DNA from: Streptomyces sp. NRRL WC-3742
GTDB lineage: Bacteria; Actinomycetota; Actinomycetes; Streptomycetales; Streptomycetaceae
Length of the DNA stretch: 14,346 bases
NCBI RefSeq assembly: GCF_000720635.1
Contig: NZ_JOCF01000115.1
Location: 1-14,346, forward strand
Direction of reading: 5' to 3'
The notes under the pieces were generated by a model. It was not told where the DNA came from. It did no database searches and worked only from the letters and a program-made list of their open reading frames with translations. How positions within the stretch are numbered: position 1 is the stretch's first letter; each line of letters begins with the position of its first letter. Shown piece by piece: positions 13,001 through 14,346 of this stretch. The position numbers were made by a program, and so were the translations under genes.

Positions 13001-13666
13001 ATGCGTTGCATACGACTGGCCGCGCTGCTCGCCGGCGCCGTCGCCCTGACCGCCGCCTGCACCGACGCGCCCGCGCCCTCACCCACGCCCACGTCTCGAA
13101 GTGCTCAAACTCAGAGCGCTCCGACGCAGAGCGCCACGGCCCAGGCGCGGAAGCTCACCCCGGCGGAGCTTCAGGGCCAGTGGTGGTCCTGGGCCGCGTC
13201 CACCGAGCAGTCCCGGAACCCGGTCCTCGACGAGGACGGGCACCTGTGCGCCCGGGGTCAGAAGGACGGGATCTGGTTCCTCGCCGGCACCACCGGGGGC
13301 ACCGTCAGCCGCTCCTGCACCGTCCCCGTCGGCGCCCCGATCGCGTTCCCCCTGGTGAACATCTTCGGCCAGACCTCCGACTGCACCGACTTCATGAAGG
13401 CCGCCAAGGGCAGCGCCGCCCTGGACGGAAGCCCCCTGACACCCGAGACCTTCGACGCGACGCCGATCGAGATGGCCGCCGTCCCGGGCAACCCGTTCAC
13501 CTCCGAGACCTCGGCCCACACCTGGTCCTGCGGCCTGTGGGTGCGCCTGGACCCGCTCACCCCGGGCACGCACGAGCTGACCCTGCGGGGCGAGTCCGGC
13601 TCCTTCTCCACCGGGGTGGACTACCACCTCACCGTCGCCGAGCGGCCCCCGGCCGGAACCACCTGA
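13001..13666 (+). CDS. Secreted lipoprotein of unknown function
   Basis: The 221-residue protein begins with MRCIRLAALL and a lipobox LTAAC with the modifiable cysteine at 20, so it should be lipid-anchored on the outer face of the membrane. A Ser/Thr/Gln/Pro linker (22-49) precedes the domain (about 52-213). The domain has WWSWAAS (61-67), PVLDEDGHLCARGQ (74-87), IWFLAGTTGG (91-100), SCTVPVGAPIAFPLVN (105-120) and a late CGLWVRLDPL (187-196). Cysteines 83, 106, 128 and 187 may pair. I have seen the WFLAG and C.VP.G...FP..N pattern in uncharacterised exported proteins of many bacteria, but know no function. It has its own promoter and lies after a terminator, so it need not belong to the ECF operon. 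Confidence 0.83.
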   Translation: MRCIRLAALLAGAVALTAACTDAPAPSPTPTSRSAQTQSAPTQSATAQARKLTPAELQGQWWSWAASTEQSRNPVLDEDGHLCARGQKDGIWFLAGTTGGTVSRSCTVPVGAPIAFPLVNIFGQTSDCTDFMKAAKGSAALDGSPLTPETFDATPIEMAAVPGNPFTSETSAHTWSCGLWVRLDPLTPGTHELTLRGESGSFSTGVDYHLTVAERPPAGTT

Positions 13667-13730
13667 CCGACCCGCCCGCCCGCCGACCCACTTGCCCGTA
13701 CGCTGACACGCAACACGCATACCCTCGTGC

Positions 13731-13750
13731 ACCCACGCACACCCACGCAC
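13731..13750 (+). repeat. Tandem 10-bp direct repeat upstream of the lysR gene
   Basis: ACCCACGCAC occurs twice without a gap (13731-13740, 13741-13750), followed by a diverged copy AGCACGCACT. It lies in the 122-base gap before the LysR start. No clear promoter was found in the gap. Confidence 0.5.
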
Positions 13751-13788
13751 AGCACGCACTCGTCAGCACCAGGCAGTCGGGAAAGCCA

Positions 13789-14346
13789 GTGGAACTCGGT
13801 CAGTTGCGCGTCTTCGAGGCGGTCCTCGCCCACCACACCATCGCCGAAGCCGCCACGGCCCTCGCGCTGGACCCCTCCGCCGTCGACGCCCAACTACGCG
13901 CCCTGGAACGGAGCCTGGCCACCGCCCTGCTCCACCGCACGCCCCGCGGCCTGGTCCCCACCCCGTCCGGCGAGCGGCTGATCCCGTGGTCCCGAAGACT
14001 GTTGGAGCAGGCCGACCAGGCCCGGCGCGAGGTGGCCGGCCCCCGCGCCCGCCTGCGCCTGGGCGTCCTGCACTCCATACCGGCCGCGGACCTCGCCGCC
14101 GCCCTCGCCCAACTCTCCGACCACCGCCTCGAACTGCACACCTCCACCACCTACGACGCCCTCCTCCACGGCGTCGCCGCCGGCGCCCTGGACGCGGCCC
14201 TGCTCCTGGACGCCCCCGGCCCGCTCGGCACCCTGGGCTTCCCCCTGCCGCCCGCCCCGCTCGCCCACCTCGACCTCGCCGAACTCCCCCTCGCCCTGGT
14301 CGCCTCCCCCACCCACGCGCCGCGCCTGCTCCTCCCCGCCCCCGGC
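13789..14346 (+). CDS. LysR-family transcriptional regulator (3' end beyond the window)
   Basis: An open frame from GTG 13789 runs 186 codons to the window edge. GGGAAAG at 13779-13785 is a rather close ribosome site. The first 60 residues are a LysR winged helix-turn-helix: LGQLRVFEAVLAHHTIAEAA (3-22), then ALDPSAVDAQLRALERSL (26-43) and PRGLVPTPSGERL (52-64). A linker helix (about 68-83) follows, then the start of the periplasmic-binding-like ligand domain (LRLGVLHSIPAADLAAALAQ at about 89-108, with LDAALLLDAPG at about 134-144). LysR regulators often act on a divergent neighbour, but here the upstream gene is on the same strand, so the target cannot be read from this window. Confidence 0.85.
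   Translation, partial: MELGQLRVFEAVLAHHTIAEAATALALDPSAVDAQLRALERSLATALLHRTPRGLVPTPSGERLIPWSRRLLEQADQARREVAGPRARLRLGVLHSIPAADLAAALAQLSDHRLELHTSTTYDALLHGVAAGALDAALLLDAPGPLGTLGFPLPPAPLAHLDLAELPLALVASPTHAPRLLLPAPG

Overview
The window is high-GC actinomycete DNA, most likely Streptomyces or Kitasatospora. Almost every coding wobble position is G or C, genes often start with GTG, neighbouring genes overlap as ATGA, and promoters look like TAnnnT -10 hexamers with weak -35 boxes. No RNA gene, insertion sequence, CRISPR array or phage gene was seen. Gene order suggests ordinary chromosome rather than a mobile island.

Left part (1-2845, plus strand): the 3' end of a gene for a membrane-anchored extracytoplasmic protein of unknown function, then a zinc N-acetylmuramoyl-L-alanine amidase seven bases later, then a four-helix membrane protein with a Pro/Gln/Gly-rich linker and a small C-terminal domain. 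A perfect 20-bp hairpin closes this block and separates it from the convergent minus-strand block.

Middle (2882-6130, minus strand): a family 4 glycosyltransferase, a hairpin, a SAM-dependent methyltransferase, and a cytosolic alpha/alpha-toroid protein coupled to the methyltransferase by an ATGA overlap. The trio looks like a glycan-building module. Its composition recalls the mycobacterial methylmannose polysaccharide (MMP) locus. This is a hypothesis, not an identification.

Regulator (6291-7013, plus strand): a TetR protein whose DNA-binding half closely resembles KstR. The intergenic regions on both sides carry 14-bp elements that fit the KstR operator TnnAACnnGTTnnA well. One of them sits on the divergent promoter shared with the glycosyltransferase.

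Right part (7193-12950, plus strand): an operon-like run of five genes. They encode a secreted alpha/alpha-toroid protein with a C-terminal membrane anchor, a secreted and anchored small-domain protein of the type I remember as the SCO2322 family, an EcfT-like membrane protein, a fused two-domain ECF ATPase, and an ECF S component. My main hypothesis is that the first two proteins form a split surface receptor analogous to intrinsic factor/transcobalamin (an alpha6/alpha6 barrel plus a beta domain that looks circularly permuted), which hands a vitamin-like ligand to the ECF transporter. The ATPase has lost the usual start of its first domain where it joins ecfT, possibly through a small deletion.

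Right edge: a hairpin after the S-component gene, a probably leaderless lipoprotein gene (13001-13666), and the 5' part of a LysR regulator gene that runs off the window.
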